A DNA stretch of 59,394 nucleotides from Multifurca ochricompacta (lineage: Eukaryota > Basidiomycota > Agaricomycetes > Russulales > Russulaceae): the NCBI GenBank assembly GCA_022496185.1, contig WTXG01000221.1, positions 1 through 59,394 on the forward strand, read 5' to 3'. Under the pieces are notes generated by a model that saw only the letters and a list, made by a program, of their open reading frames with translations, was not told where the DNA came from and ran no database searches. This document shows positions 32,283 to 41,737 of the stretch, piece by piece. A program made the position numbers and the translations under genes. The first letter of the stretch is position 1. The number at the start of each line of letters is the position of its first letter.

Positions 32283-32859
32283 TGTTACGAACCCCGTCTT
32301 TACCCGTATTCTTTTTCTTGCCCAACGACGATCCCTCTTTACCGCCCACACTCCACTATCAGATCACGTCTCCATCGTGGGATCCGTCACATGCTCTTCG
32401 TCCATCCCCGTGACCTCCTTGCTTGCTTATGTTTACCTACTTGCTTCTCTCTTATTGCTTATCTCCTTATCGTACGACCGGACACTTACTTAATACCCTA
32501 TCAGTAGAAGCCAGGCTTTACGCCCTCCGCTTTCAGATATTCGGGTCCACTTGACTCCGCTCCCTTATCTCGTAGACGCCCACTGAATTACGTATATAAG
32601 TCCGCTGTAGCTACCCTGTAGACCTCAGACTCGACTTATTGAATACATCGGTGTTTGTCTTCTGGACTTCCCCTTGGAACCTCTAACTTGACCGTCTCAG
32701 TGTTTTTGACACTTCCCGCTCAACATTGTCACTAGGGAACAGCCCCTTTGACTTTGACTTATCCATTCGAACTCCAAGAGGTCTTATTGGTCTCTTATCT
32801 GAACACACGTACGAAGCTGTCGCACAAGTCGTGCAGAACGTCTCACACCGGACGTAACA
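32283..32859 (+). repeat. A3 5' LTR
   Basis: 577 bp, TGTTACGAACCCC...CCGGACGTAACA. TATATAA at 32593-32599 and the self-primer at 32627-32637. There is no ATG between the inferred transcript start and gag. Confidence 0.95.
32593..32637 (+). promoter_or_regulatory. A3 core promoter and self-primer
   Basis: The TATATAA box at 32593 is followed after 34 bases by AGACTCGACTT (32627-32637), the probable 5' end of the RNA. These 11 bases pair with the PBS at 32862-32872. The same 34-base spacing occurs in A1, A2, B2 and C1 LTRs. Confidence 0.7.
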
Positions 32860-32861
32860 TC

Positions 32862-32872
32862 AAGTCGAGTCT
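32862..32872 (+). promoter_or_regulatory. A3 self-primed PBS
   Basis: AAGTCGAGTCT, two bases after the LTR and complementary over exactly 11 bases to the predicted transcript start. No tRNA 3'-end complement is seen here. Confidence 0.75.
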
Positions 32873-32878
32873 CTCAAC

Positions 32879-34390
32879 GTGGCTTCTAGCCGCAGCCAGA
32901 CCCTCTTCCGAGAAGAGCTCATCGAACGCAGAGACGAGAATAATCTTTCACAACAAGTACTTGGCTCTGCCGCCTGGAAAGACTTTGAAACCGAGTTTGG
33001 ATACTACGTCTATCACGACGGAAGATACCAACCGGTCGAATACGACGACGAGAAAAGAGTTTGGTATTGTATCCGATACTCGGACAGTCGAAACTCTTGG
33101 GTCACTACAAGGCCCGCCCCACCTGAATTTGGATTAGGCCCGTGGAGAGAGAACCCTCCAGCCATTGTCACGGACTCCGAGCCAGAGGAGTACGTAGAAG
33201 AACCCAGTGAAGAAGCACCGGCATTAGCAAAGACTACGCCTCCGGTTGCACCCGAAGTTGTCACGATCAGAGCCCCTGCTTTGACAACTCCACAGATATC
33301 CATACAGTCCGCCAACACAGTAACCCCATTCTATCAAAACATGTCAACAATCGCCGCCCAACTTCCCGACCCTACCCCGCCAGCCCCGGTGGCACCACCA
33401 CCAAACATTCCCCCCCCCTCTGGACGTCTGTCTGGAGTGCTACCCCAGACGTTCGCTGGGGACCGCTCGCAGAGCAAGAAATTCATGCTGGAGTTCACGA
33501 CGTTCAAGAACTTCAACCATGACGTGCCACAGATTGTTAACCCATTCCAAAGGGCCAATCTGTTTCTTTCCCTGATCCGAGGGGATGCGGTAGATGATTG
33601 GACAATGGAACAATTGGAGTGGTTAAACGAACAGGTAGAGAGCGGACGTCGAACCACAAGCGAGGGTCTTTGGGAGACCATAGCCAAGAGATTTAAAGAT
33701 GCCTTCACGGACGGGCAGGCCAAACAGAAAGCTGCTCGTGAACTAAAGTCCCTCAGAATGGAGAAGGGAGAACTTGATGCATACGTAGCCAAGTTCAGAA
33801 GTCTAGCCAACAGAGCCGGCTATGATACAGACGAAGAGGCCACATTGGACCTCTTCTCCCAGGGACTGCCCAATCCCTTAGTCAAGAACATCATACAGTT
33901 CCATCATCCCCATGATTGGGACACCTGGGTTGATGCTGCCCGACGACAGCAACAAGACTACTTGGACTTCCAGACACGGTTTGGGGTCGATACCAAAAAG
34001 GGAAGAACCAGAGATCAGTGGAAGACTGCTTTCGGAGTGAAGCCTACCCAACACACCCAGCGGGACCCAAACGCTATGGACACCTCTGCAGATCGGGCCC
34101 GAGCCCGAGTAGCACTCACAGAAGACGAGCGACAGACTCTCATGAAAGAAGGGCGCTGCTTCTGTTGCCGAGCATTGGGGCATATGTCTCGGGACTGTCC
34201 AAAGAAGGGAGTACGAGTCGCTGCCACTACCGTAGCGCCAGAACGTCCCGCGCAGAATAACCCGCCTGTTGTGGATAAGCGGTCTAAAGAGGAAAAAGCC
34301 CAGGACATATGGGCCAATATGATGAAAGAGAGTGAAGAAGTGCGCGCCATCTTGGTAGAGAAGGCGTTTGCAAAGAAGGATTTTTGTTAG
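32879..34390 (+). CDS. A3 gag, apparently starting at a non-AUG codon
   Basis: A 503-codon frame. Residues 1-155 form an acidic N-terminal region (WKDFETEFGYYVYHDGRY block). Residues about 180-370 are a retrotransposon gag core (RANLFLSLIRG, LRMEKGELDAYVAKFRSLA). A CCHC knuckle CFCCRALGHMSRDC lies at 427-440. It ends AKKDFC. The first codon drawn here is GTG in the context CAACGTGGC, preceded in frame by TAA. No ATG occurs in any frame from the LTR end until 33342 (codon 155). Substitutions against A2 before that ATG are mostly synonymous, so the upstream part is translated. Initiation at GUG or a nearby near-cognate codon is inferred. Confidence 0.85.
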   Translation: MASSRSQTLFREELIERRDENNLSQQVLGSAAWKDFETEFGYYVYHDGRYQPVEYDDEKRVWYCIRYSDSRNSWVTTRPAPPEFGLGPWRENPPAIVTDSEPEEYVEEPSEEAPALAKTTPPVAPEVVTIRAPALTTPQISIQSANTVTPFYQNMSTIAAQLPDPTPPAPVAPPPNIPPPSGRLSGVLPQTFAGDRSQSKKFMLEFTTFKNFNHDVPQIVNPFQRANLFLSLIRGDAVDDWTMEQLEWLNEQVESGRRTTSEGLWETIAKRFKDAFTDGQAKQKAARELKSLRMEKGELDAYVAKFRSLANRAGYDTDEEATLDLFSQGLPNPLVKNIIQFHHPHDWDTWVDAARRQQQDYLDFQTRFGVDTKKGRTRDQWKTAFGVKPTQHTQRDPNAMDTSADRARARVALTEDERQTLMKEGRCFCCRALGHMSRDCPKKGVRVAATTVAPERPAQNNPPVVDKRSKEEKAQDIWANMMKESEEVRAILVEKAFAKKDFC

Positions 34391-37300
34391 GCTCAAACCC
34401 ATCGGCCTGGGCGAGAGCACTCCATGTTACCTCTGTGTATACTAGTCGATTCAAGTCGTTGAAAATACCAGTCCATTTTGAAACAACACAGAGGACGGCC
34501 GATCGAGACATTCTAGTGGACTCCGGAGCCACAGACAACTTTATTCACCCACGACTGCTCAAAACAATGGGCCTAGGAAGGCTGACACTCCCCCAAGAAA
34601 AGAACATTTGGAACATTGATGGGACAGCCAACCGTGCCGGAAAGATCACTCACTACACGGATCTGAAGGTCCAAGTTGGAGAGGTCACAAAGAACATCCG
34701 CTTCCTCATTACGGATCTGGGAGACGAAGACCTTATTCTGGGATACCCGTGGCTCGCCGCATTCCAACCCAAGATCAATTGGGCTGATGCAACGATGGAT
34801 AAAGAATCGTATCCCACCATCATTACATCAATGGGATATGATTATACAGTCAGACATCCAGTAATAAAGGCCACGAGCGCAGGATCAGAAGACCCAGGTT
34901 GCTGTTATGTCACCAAAGCATCAGAATTGGCTCAAAAAGCAGTGCAAGGGCAGGCAGAAAAGACGTATAGCGACGTAGTACCAGGTGCCTACCATCGGCA
35001 TTGGAAGGTATTTTCCGAGGAAGAGTCCCAGCGTTTTCCGCCCTCCAGACCATGGGACCATGCCATAGACCTGCTCCCGGATACACCGACCGCCATAGAC
35101 TGTAAAATCTACCCACTGTCCCAAACGGAGCAGGTAGCGCTAACGGAATTCCTCGAGGAACATTTGGCAAAAGGTTACATTCGCCCATCCAAGTCGCAGT
35201 ACGCCTCACCCTTCTTCTTCATCAAAAAGAAGGATGGCAAGCTGCGGCCAGTCCAGGACTATCGGTGAATCAATGCATATACCGTGAAAAACGCCTACCC
35301 CCTGCCACTCATCTCTGAACTCATCGACACTATGAGGGATAAAGTTCTCTTCTCAAAGATGGATGTGCGGTGGGGTTACAACAACGTTAGAATCAAGGAA
35401 GGTGATCAGTGCAAGGCAGCGTTTAAAACAAATCAAGGGTTGTTCGAACCCAATGTCATGTTCTTTGGTCTCACAAATTCGCCGGCAACGTTCCAATCCA
35501 TGATGAATCACATCTTCCGCGATCTCATTCTCACAGGAGAAGTAGTAGTCTACATGGACGACATCCTGGTCGCCACCTCAGACAATCTAGACCACCATCG
35601 AGACCGAGTGCACCAGGTACTGGATATACTACAAGAACATGACCTGTATCTCAAACCCGCCAAGTGCTCCTTTGAGCAACGGAGTGTTGAGTACCTAGGA
35701 GTCATTTTGGAAGGAGGACGCGTGCGTATGGACCCCATTAAAGTACAAGGAATCCGGGAGTGGCCGGTGCCGACTTGCGTCAAGGAGGTCCGGTCGTTCA
35801 TCGGATTCTGTAACTTCTACCGACGATTCATCAAGGGATTTTCGAGCATAGCGCGATCATTGAACGACCTACTGAAAAAGGATGTACCATGGCATTGGGA
35901 TGCGGCACAACAGCAGGCATTCGAACAGATTAGGGACCTTGTTGGGTCAGAGCCAGTACTCATTCAACCGGATCTGAGCCACCCCTTCGAACTAGAGGTG
36001 GACGCCTCTCACTTCGCGAACGGAGCAGTATTATACCAAAGGAATGCCGCACAAATACTTCACCCAGTGGCATACTACTCTGAAACCTTCTCCCCCGCCG
36101 AAAGGAACTATGATATCTGGGATAGGGAGCTATTAGCCATAGTCAAGGCATTGCGACATTGGCGACCCTACCTAGCAGGGACCCCGCATAAGACCATCAT
36201 CTATACTGATCATTCCAATCTATTATATTGGAAGGAACCCCACAAAATCAGTCGACGCGTGGCGCGAGAGGTCTTGGAGTTGGAAGAATATAACTTTATG
36301 CTGAAACACATCGCAGGAAGCCAGAATGCTAGGGCAGACGCACTGTCACGAAGACCAGATATGCATACAGGAGAGGACGATAATAACGACATCACTGTCC
36401 TCCCGGAAGAAGTCTTTGCAAGAACGGCCGTGGTTAGTCTCCACGACATGGACCTTTGGGCACAAGTTTCCCAAAGTATGAACCAAGACCTGTGTACTTC
36501 ATGGGCCGACGCTCACAATTTGAAGAAAATCAACGGTCTTTGGTGGAAGGACGGGGATCGACTCGTTGTCACCGGTGGCGACAACATTAAGAGGGGGGTG
36601 ATCCATTTTCATCACGACCTTCCCTCTGCTGGCCATCCGGGCATCGCCAACACCTACGCCTTGGCTAAAAGAGACTATTGGTGGCCCAATATGAAAAAGG
36701 ACGTTGAAAGCTACGTACAAGGGTGTGCGTCATGTCAAGCAAACAAGGTGAATACACACCCGAAAATCCCACCAATGTACCCCATCACTCCCACTGCATC
36801 GACTCCGTTCCAGACCATCGCCATGGACTTCATTGTCAAGTTGCCCAAATCACAAGGCTTCGACACTATCCTCACCATCACAGATCATGATTGCTCCAAA
36901 GCGGCCCTTTTTATCCCCTGTAACGAGACCATCACAGCCGAAGGAGTGGCAAAACTATACCTGGACCACGTATACCGTCACTACGGACTCCCCAAGAAGA
37001 TCATCTCTGATAGGGATACCCGTTTCACATCGGCATTTGCAAGGGCCCTATGCAAAACATTGGACATTACGCAGAACATCTCTACAGCATACCATCCCCA
37101 GACGGACGGACAGTCCGAACGGACAAACCAATGGCTAGAGCAGTACCTCCGATTCTGGTGCAACAGCAGGCAAGATGACTGGGCAGAATGGCTATCGACC
37201 GCGGAGTTTGCCCACAACTCGTGGCCCAATGGCACGACAAAAGTTACCCCTTTTTCCCTTATCATGGGCTGGACTCCACGCACCACATGGACAGATAAGC

Positions 37301-37866
37301 CCACCAACGTTCCGTCGGCAACCGAACGGATAAGCCAATGGGAAGAACTGCGACAATCGGCCAACGAGAATCTGGTAAAGGCGCAACGGCTCCTGACAGC
37401 ACAGCCAAGCACGTTCACGCCTTATCGGACCAATGACTGGGTATGGCTCGAAGGCAGGAACATTCACACGTCACACCCCTCGGCCAAATTAGCGCCCCGA
37501 CGTCATGGACCCTTCCAGATCACAAGGAAGCTGTCGGACGTATCATATGAATTGAAATTGCCACCGAAATGGAAGATCCACCCAGTCTTCCATGCCAAGC
37601 TGCTGACCCCTTACAAGGAAACCTCCATTCATGGAGAGAACTTCCCGAGACCCCCACCTGACCTTATCGATGGCGAAGAAGAATGGGAGGTAGAACGTGT
37701 TCTAGACTCTAAGCGACAAGGCCGAGGGCGCAGATTATACTACCTAATCAAGTGGAAGGGATTCCCAGACTCTGACAGTTCGTGGGAACCAGCCGGAGAT
37801 ATCTTTGCCCCGGACCTTATCGCGGAGTTCCACATCCGACACCCAGAAGCGCCAAAGAATGTTTAA
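34384..37866 (+). pseudogene. A3 pol: complete chromovirus pol with one nonsense codon
   Basis: About 1,160 codons in the -1 frame relative to gag, overlapping the gag stop at GGATTTTTGTTAGG. Counting from 34384: protease DSGAT at D46; TGA at codon 295 (35266-35268) in early RT, where A2 has CGA; RT YMDD at 390-393; RNase H (YDIWDRELLAI, TDHSNLLYW); integrase HHCC; D815, D876 and E912 (D,D35E); chromodomain about 1101-1155 (WKGFPDSDSSWEP). No frameshift is seen. Readthrough or complementation by another copy would be required for movement. Confidence 0.93.
36589..36602 (+). promoter_or_regulatory. Candidate central PPT in A3 integrase
   Basis: AAGAGGGGGGTGAT in the codons for KRGVI. It matches the 3' PPT of the same element at 39159-39171 apart from one extra G. 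Confidence 0.5.
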
Positions 37867-37901
37867 AAGAAGTGCCCTAGACTCCGTCAAATCCCCAGTA
37901 C

Positions 37902-39140
37902 ATGCTCCCACAGCAACGTTCTACCACCGCACAATCTATCATGTCTTTCATTGCCGCTAACGCCGCCGTCGACGCTTTCACTGCCACCCCCGTAGTTGTC
38001 GAAAACTTCCCTTCCGCTCACCCCTCCACACGCCCTTCCTCCCCCATCGACTATGATGCCGCTGAAGCCCGAGTCAAGAATCAGTCCCCCAACCCCAACG
38101 ACGATTTCGAACACCGTGAAGAGCCACACCCAAACGATCTGGTGGGTATGGAATCGGACGACGAAGTCCCAGAATTCCCCTTCTTCGCCAATAACCCCAA
38201 CTCCTCCATGTACTACCCACTGGAGATCACCATGGGCGATGGGACAGTCGCAATCGCCAAGTACATTTTCTACACTAACGGAGGGATGGATGTCGCTGGA
38301 AGCATGAAGAAGGATGGCCCGGTTTATGGAGCTCCGGTTTATCTGGAAGAAAGGTACACGGGTCGTCTGCATCATACAATGACCGACGAGCAGCTGGGGC
38401 ACTTGGCTGCCGAAGATCCCCGAGCCTTTGCCATCGACGAGGTATTGAGTGACATGCGACTTCTGCGCCTTAAAGCCGAGGTAATGAGGCTGCGGAAGAA
38501 TCTAACCCTGCGCAACACACTCAACCAACAGTACAAAGAACACGCCAAGATGATGGCTCGGTTGACCAACGGGATGTTCCAAATAGAGCAGGAGCTAGTG
38601 GAGATCCGAAAAAGGTTGGAGAAGGGGGACGCATACCAGACGATTGCTGAGAGGTACACCGACACCTATGCCCGACCCCTTCCACCACGATCACTAGGGG
38701 CCGCCCCGGTGCTACTACCGAACCGATTCGAAATGCCGCGCATGCATGAGAATCCTCGGGGGGAGACATGCTGGAGGTGCGACAGTAAGTACCACATTAG
38801 CTGGAACTGCCCCCTCAATCGCAAGTGGTGCCGGCACTGTCGCAGCAACCTGCATTGGAGCAGGTTTTGTATCTTCCGCCGAGTAGGAGTTGCGCCGACG
38901 ATCACCAACCCGTCCGGATGGTGTGGCAAATGCCTGCGTCACAATTCAGGACATCGGGAGTTGGACTGCCCCGTTTACGACTTGTGCCGCCTATGTGGGC
39001 AACGTGGCCCTTACGGATTCCTCCGCACTCACCAGTGCCCCCAAGACGCGGACAAGGAGAATTACACAATGGACGATCGTAATGTAGCTGACGATTATCT
39101 GGAGCTGGTACAGGATGATGACGGTACGAGTCGTTTCTAG
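37902..39140 (+). CDS. A3 ORF3: intact post-pol zinc-knuckle protein
   Basis: 412 codons, ATG 35 bases after the pol stop and in another frame. Residues 1-90: acidic, low complexity, with PIDYDAAEARVKN and EVPEFPFF blocks. Residues 95-180: a compact conserved region (AKYIFYTNGGMD, GPVYGAPVYLEERY, DEQLGHLAAEDPRAFAI). Residues 184-240: predicted coiled coil rich in Leu, Arg and Lys. Then four zinc motifs: CX2CX4HX4C at 290-303 and 310-323, CX2CX6HX4C at 341-356, and CX2CX11HXC at 362-379. It is neither env-like (no signal peptide or membrane segment) nor a known enzyme. A nucleic-acid-binding role is plausible, for example RNA packaging, but unproven. The same protein is kept in A1, A2, A4, A5 and family B. 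Confidence 0.9.
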   Translation: MLPQQRSTTAQSIMSFIAANAAVDAFTATPVVVENFPSAHPSTRPSSPIDYDAAEARVKNQSPNPNDDFEHREEPHPNDLVGMESDDEVPEFPFFANNPNSSMYYPLEITMGDGTVAIAKYIFYTNGGMDVAGSMKKDGPVYGAPVYLEERYTGRLHHTMTDEQLGHLAAEDPRAFAIDEVLSDMRLLRLKAEVMRLRKNLTLRNTLNQQYKEHAKMMARLTNGMFQIEQELVEIRKRLEKGDAYQTIAERYTDTYARPLPPRSLGAAPVLLPNRFEMPRMHENPRGETCWRCDSKYHISWNCPLNRKWCRHCRSNLHWSRFCIFRRVGVAPTITNPSGWCGKCLRHNSGHRELDCPVYDLCRLCGQRGPYGFLRTHQCPQDADKENYTMDDRNVADDYLELVQDDDGTSRF

Positions 39141-39156
39141 CCGGGTCTGCTAGAAC

Positions 39157-39171
39157 CAGAAGAGGGGGTGA
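39157..39171 (+). promoter_or_regulatory. A3 polypurine tract
   Basis: AGAAGAGGGGGTGA, directly before the 3' LTR. Confidence 0.78.
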
Positions 39172-39748
39172 TGTTACGAACCCCGTCTTTACCCGTATTC
39201 TTTTTCTTGCCCAACGACGATCCCTCTTTACCGCCCACACTCCACTATCAGATCACGTCTCCATCGTGGGATCCGTCACATGCTCTTCGTCCATCCCCGT
39301 GACCTCCTTGCTTGCTTATGTTTACCTACTTGCTTCTCTCTTATTGCTTATCTCCTTATCGTACGACCGGACACTTACTTAATACCCTATCAGTAGAAGC
39401 CAGGCTTTACGCCCTCCGCTTTCAGATATTCGGGTCCACTTGACTCCGCTCCCTTATCTCGTAGACGCCCACTGAATTACGTATATAAGTCCGCTGTAGC
39501 TACCCTGTAGACCTCAGACTCGACTTATTGAATACATCGGTGTTTGTCTTCTGGACTTCCCCTTGGAACCTCTAACTTGACCGTCTCAGTGTTTTTGACA
39601 CTTCCCGCTCAACATTGTCACTAGGGAACAGCCCCTTTGACTTTGACTTATCCATTCGAACTCCAAGAGGTCTTATTGGTCTCTTATCTGAACACACGTA
39701 CGAAGCTGTCGCACAAGTCGTGCAGAACGTCTCACACCGGACGTAACA
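39172..39748 (+). repeat. A3 3' LTR
   Basis: 577 bp; no difference from 32283-32859 was found by eye. Confidence 0.95.
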
Positions 39749-40430
39749 AGAATGGCTGTCGACGGCGGAATTCGCTCACAACTCGTGGCCCAATGGAACG
39801 ATGAAATCCACCCCCTTCTCCCTTATCATGGGCTGGACTCCACATACCACGTGGGCAGATAAGCCTATCAACGTCCCATCAGTAACCGAACGAATCGGCC
39901 AATGGGAGGAACTGCGGAAATCAGCCAATGAAAATCTGGTAAAGGCGCAACAGCTTCTGGCAGCACAGCCAAGCACATTCACACCTTATCAGACCAATGA
40001 CTGGGTATGGCTCGAGGGTAGGAACATTCACACATCACACCCCTCGGCCAAATTAGCGCCCCGACATCACGGACCCTTCCAGATCACAAGGAAGCTGTCA
40101 GATGTGTCTTACAAGTTGCAGTTACCGCCAAAATGGAAGATCCATCCAGTCTTCCATGCCAAGCTTCTGACCCCTTACAAGGAAACCTCCATTCATGGAG
40201 AGAACTTCCTGAGACCCCCGCCTGACCTTATCGATGGCGAAGAAGAATGGGAAGTGGAGCACGTTCTAGACTCCAAGCGACAAGGCCGAGGGCGCAAACT
40301 ACATTACCTGATCAAGTGGAAGGGATTCCCAGACTCTGACAATTCGTGGGAACCCGCCGGGGATATCTCTGCTCCGACCCTTATCTCGGAGTTCCACATT
40401 CGGCATCCAGAAGCGCCTAGGAATGTTTAA
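39749..40430 (+). pseudogene. A2 pol, 3' part (integrase C-terminus and chromodomain)
   Basis: Resumes at the A3 target duplication with EWLSTAEFAHNSW and runs through the integrase C-terminal domain (LAPRHHGPFQI, HPVFHAKLL) and the chromodomain (WKGFPDSDNSWEP) to the natural stop. The frame is open. It is a pseudogene only because of the upstream lesions and the insertion. Confidence 0.9.
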
Positions 40431-40467
40431 AAGAAACGCCCCGAAGTCCCATCCATTTCTTCAGTAC

Positions 40468-41706
40468 ATGCTCCCCCAGCAACGTTCTAACACTATCCAA
40501 TCCATCATGTCTTTTGTCGCCGCCAACGCTGCCGTCGATGCCTTCACCGCCACCACTGTAGTGGTTGAGAACTTCCCTTCTGCTCATCCCTCCACACGTC
40601 CCTCCTCCCCGATCGACTACGAAGCTGCCGAGGCCTGGGTCAAAAACCAGTCCCCCAACCCGAATGATGATTTCAAGCACAGCGAAGAGCCGCACCCGAA
40701 CGATCTGCTAGGCATGGAGTTGGATGACGAGGTGCCCGAATTCCCTTTCTTTGCCAATAACCCCAACTCTTCGACCTATTTCCCTCTCAAGATCACCATG
40801 GCAGACGGGACCACTGCCATTGCCAAATACATATTCTATACCAATGGAGGAATGGATGTCGCTGGGTGTATGAAGAAAGATGGCCCCGTCTATGGGGCCC
40901 CGGTCTATTTAGAGGAAAGGTATACAGGATGTCTTCACCACACCATGACTGACGAGCAGCTTGGACATCTGGCTGCTGAAGACTCCCGTGCTTTTGCCAT
41001 CAACGAGGTGCTCAACAACATGCACCTTCCGCGTCTCAAAGCCGAGGTGATGAGACTGCGGAAGAACTTGACATTGCGCACAACGCTTAACAGACAGTAT
41101 AAAGAGCATGTGAAGATGATGGCAAGGCTGACAAACAGGATGTTCCAAATAGAACAGGAGTTGGTGGAGATCAGGAAGAGGCTGGAGATAGGAGACGCCT
41201 ACCAGACGATTGCCAAGAGGTACGCCGATACATATGCTCGACCCCTACCCCCACGAACATTGGGGGCTGCTCCTGTGTTGCTGCCGAACCGGTTCGAGAT
41301 GCCACGCATGCATGAGAACCCTCGTGGAGAGACGTGCTGGCGATGTGATAGCAAGTATCACATCAGCTGGAACTGCCCTCTGAACCGCAAGTGGTGTCGG
41401 CATTGTCGCAGCAACCTCCATTGGAGCCGCTTCTGCATCTTCCACCACATCGGAGTTGCCCCGACGATCGTCAATCCGTCGGGATGGTGCGGCAAGTGCC
41501 TCCGCCATAACTCAGGACACCGCGAGTTGGACTGCCCGATCCACGACATGTGCCGCCTATGTGGTCAGCGCGGTCCGTATGGGTTCCTTCGTACCCACCA
41601 ATGTCCGCAGGACTCGGACAAGGAAAATTATACGATGGATGACCATAATGTAGCCGACGATTACTTGGAGCTGATACAGGATGATGACGGTACGAGTCGT
41701 TTCTAG
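40468..41706 (+). CDS. A2 ORF3: intact post-pol zinc-knuckle protein
   Basis: 412 codons from ATG 40468, 37 bases after the pol stop, with all four zinc motifs (CWRCDSKYHISWNC, CRHCRSNLHWSRFC, CGKCLRHNSGHRELDC and the CX2C...THQC motif). In the same element gag has two frameshifts and a stop and pol has a frameshift and a stop, yet ORF3 is intact. An in-frame ATG at 40423 overlaps the pol stop and would add 15 residues not conserved in A3, so 40468 is preferred. Differences from A3 are largely synonymous or conservative. Confidence 0.88.
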   Translation: MLPQQRSNTIQSIMSFVAANAAVDAFTATTVVVENFPSAHPSTRPSSPIDYEAAEAWVKNQSPNPNDDFKHSEEPHPNDLLGMELDDEVPEFPFFANNPNSSTYFPLKITMADGTTAIAKYIFYTNGGMDVAGCMKKDGPVYGAPVYLEERYTGCLHHTMTDEQLGHLAAEDSRAFAINEVLNNMHLPRLKAEVMRLRKNLTLRTTLNRQYKEHVKMMARLTNRMFQIEQELVEIRKRLEIGDAYQTIAKRYADTYARPLPPRTLGAAPVLLPNRFEMPRMHENPRGETCWRCDSKYHISWNCPLNRKWCRHCRSNLHWSRFCIFHHIGVAPTIVNPSGWCGKCLRHNSGHRELDCPIHDMCRLCGQRGPYGFLRTHQCPQDSDKENYTMDDHNVADDYLELIQDDDGTSRF

Positions 41707-41737
41707 CCGGGTCTGCTAGAACCAGAAGAGGGGGTGA

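Larger units (their letters stand above)
32283..39748 (+). mobile_element. A3: complete family A retrotransposon, TSD AGAAT
   Basis: 7,466 bp with two 577-bp LTRs in which I see no difference, flanked by AGAAT at 32278-32282 and 39749-39753. It is the youngest insertion here and lies in A2 integrase. Gag and ORF3 are open; pol has one nonsense codon. Confidence 0.96.

Noticed and set aside
37902..39140. ORF3 considered as an env-like gene
   Set aside because: No signal peptide, no hydrophobic membrane segment and no glycoprotein-like Cys pattern. The Cys/His motifs are zinc knuckles.
39749..40430. 209-codon integrase ORF as an independent gene
   Set aside because: It begins at the A3 target-site duplication and continues the A2 pol frame, so it is the 3' part of a split gene.
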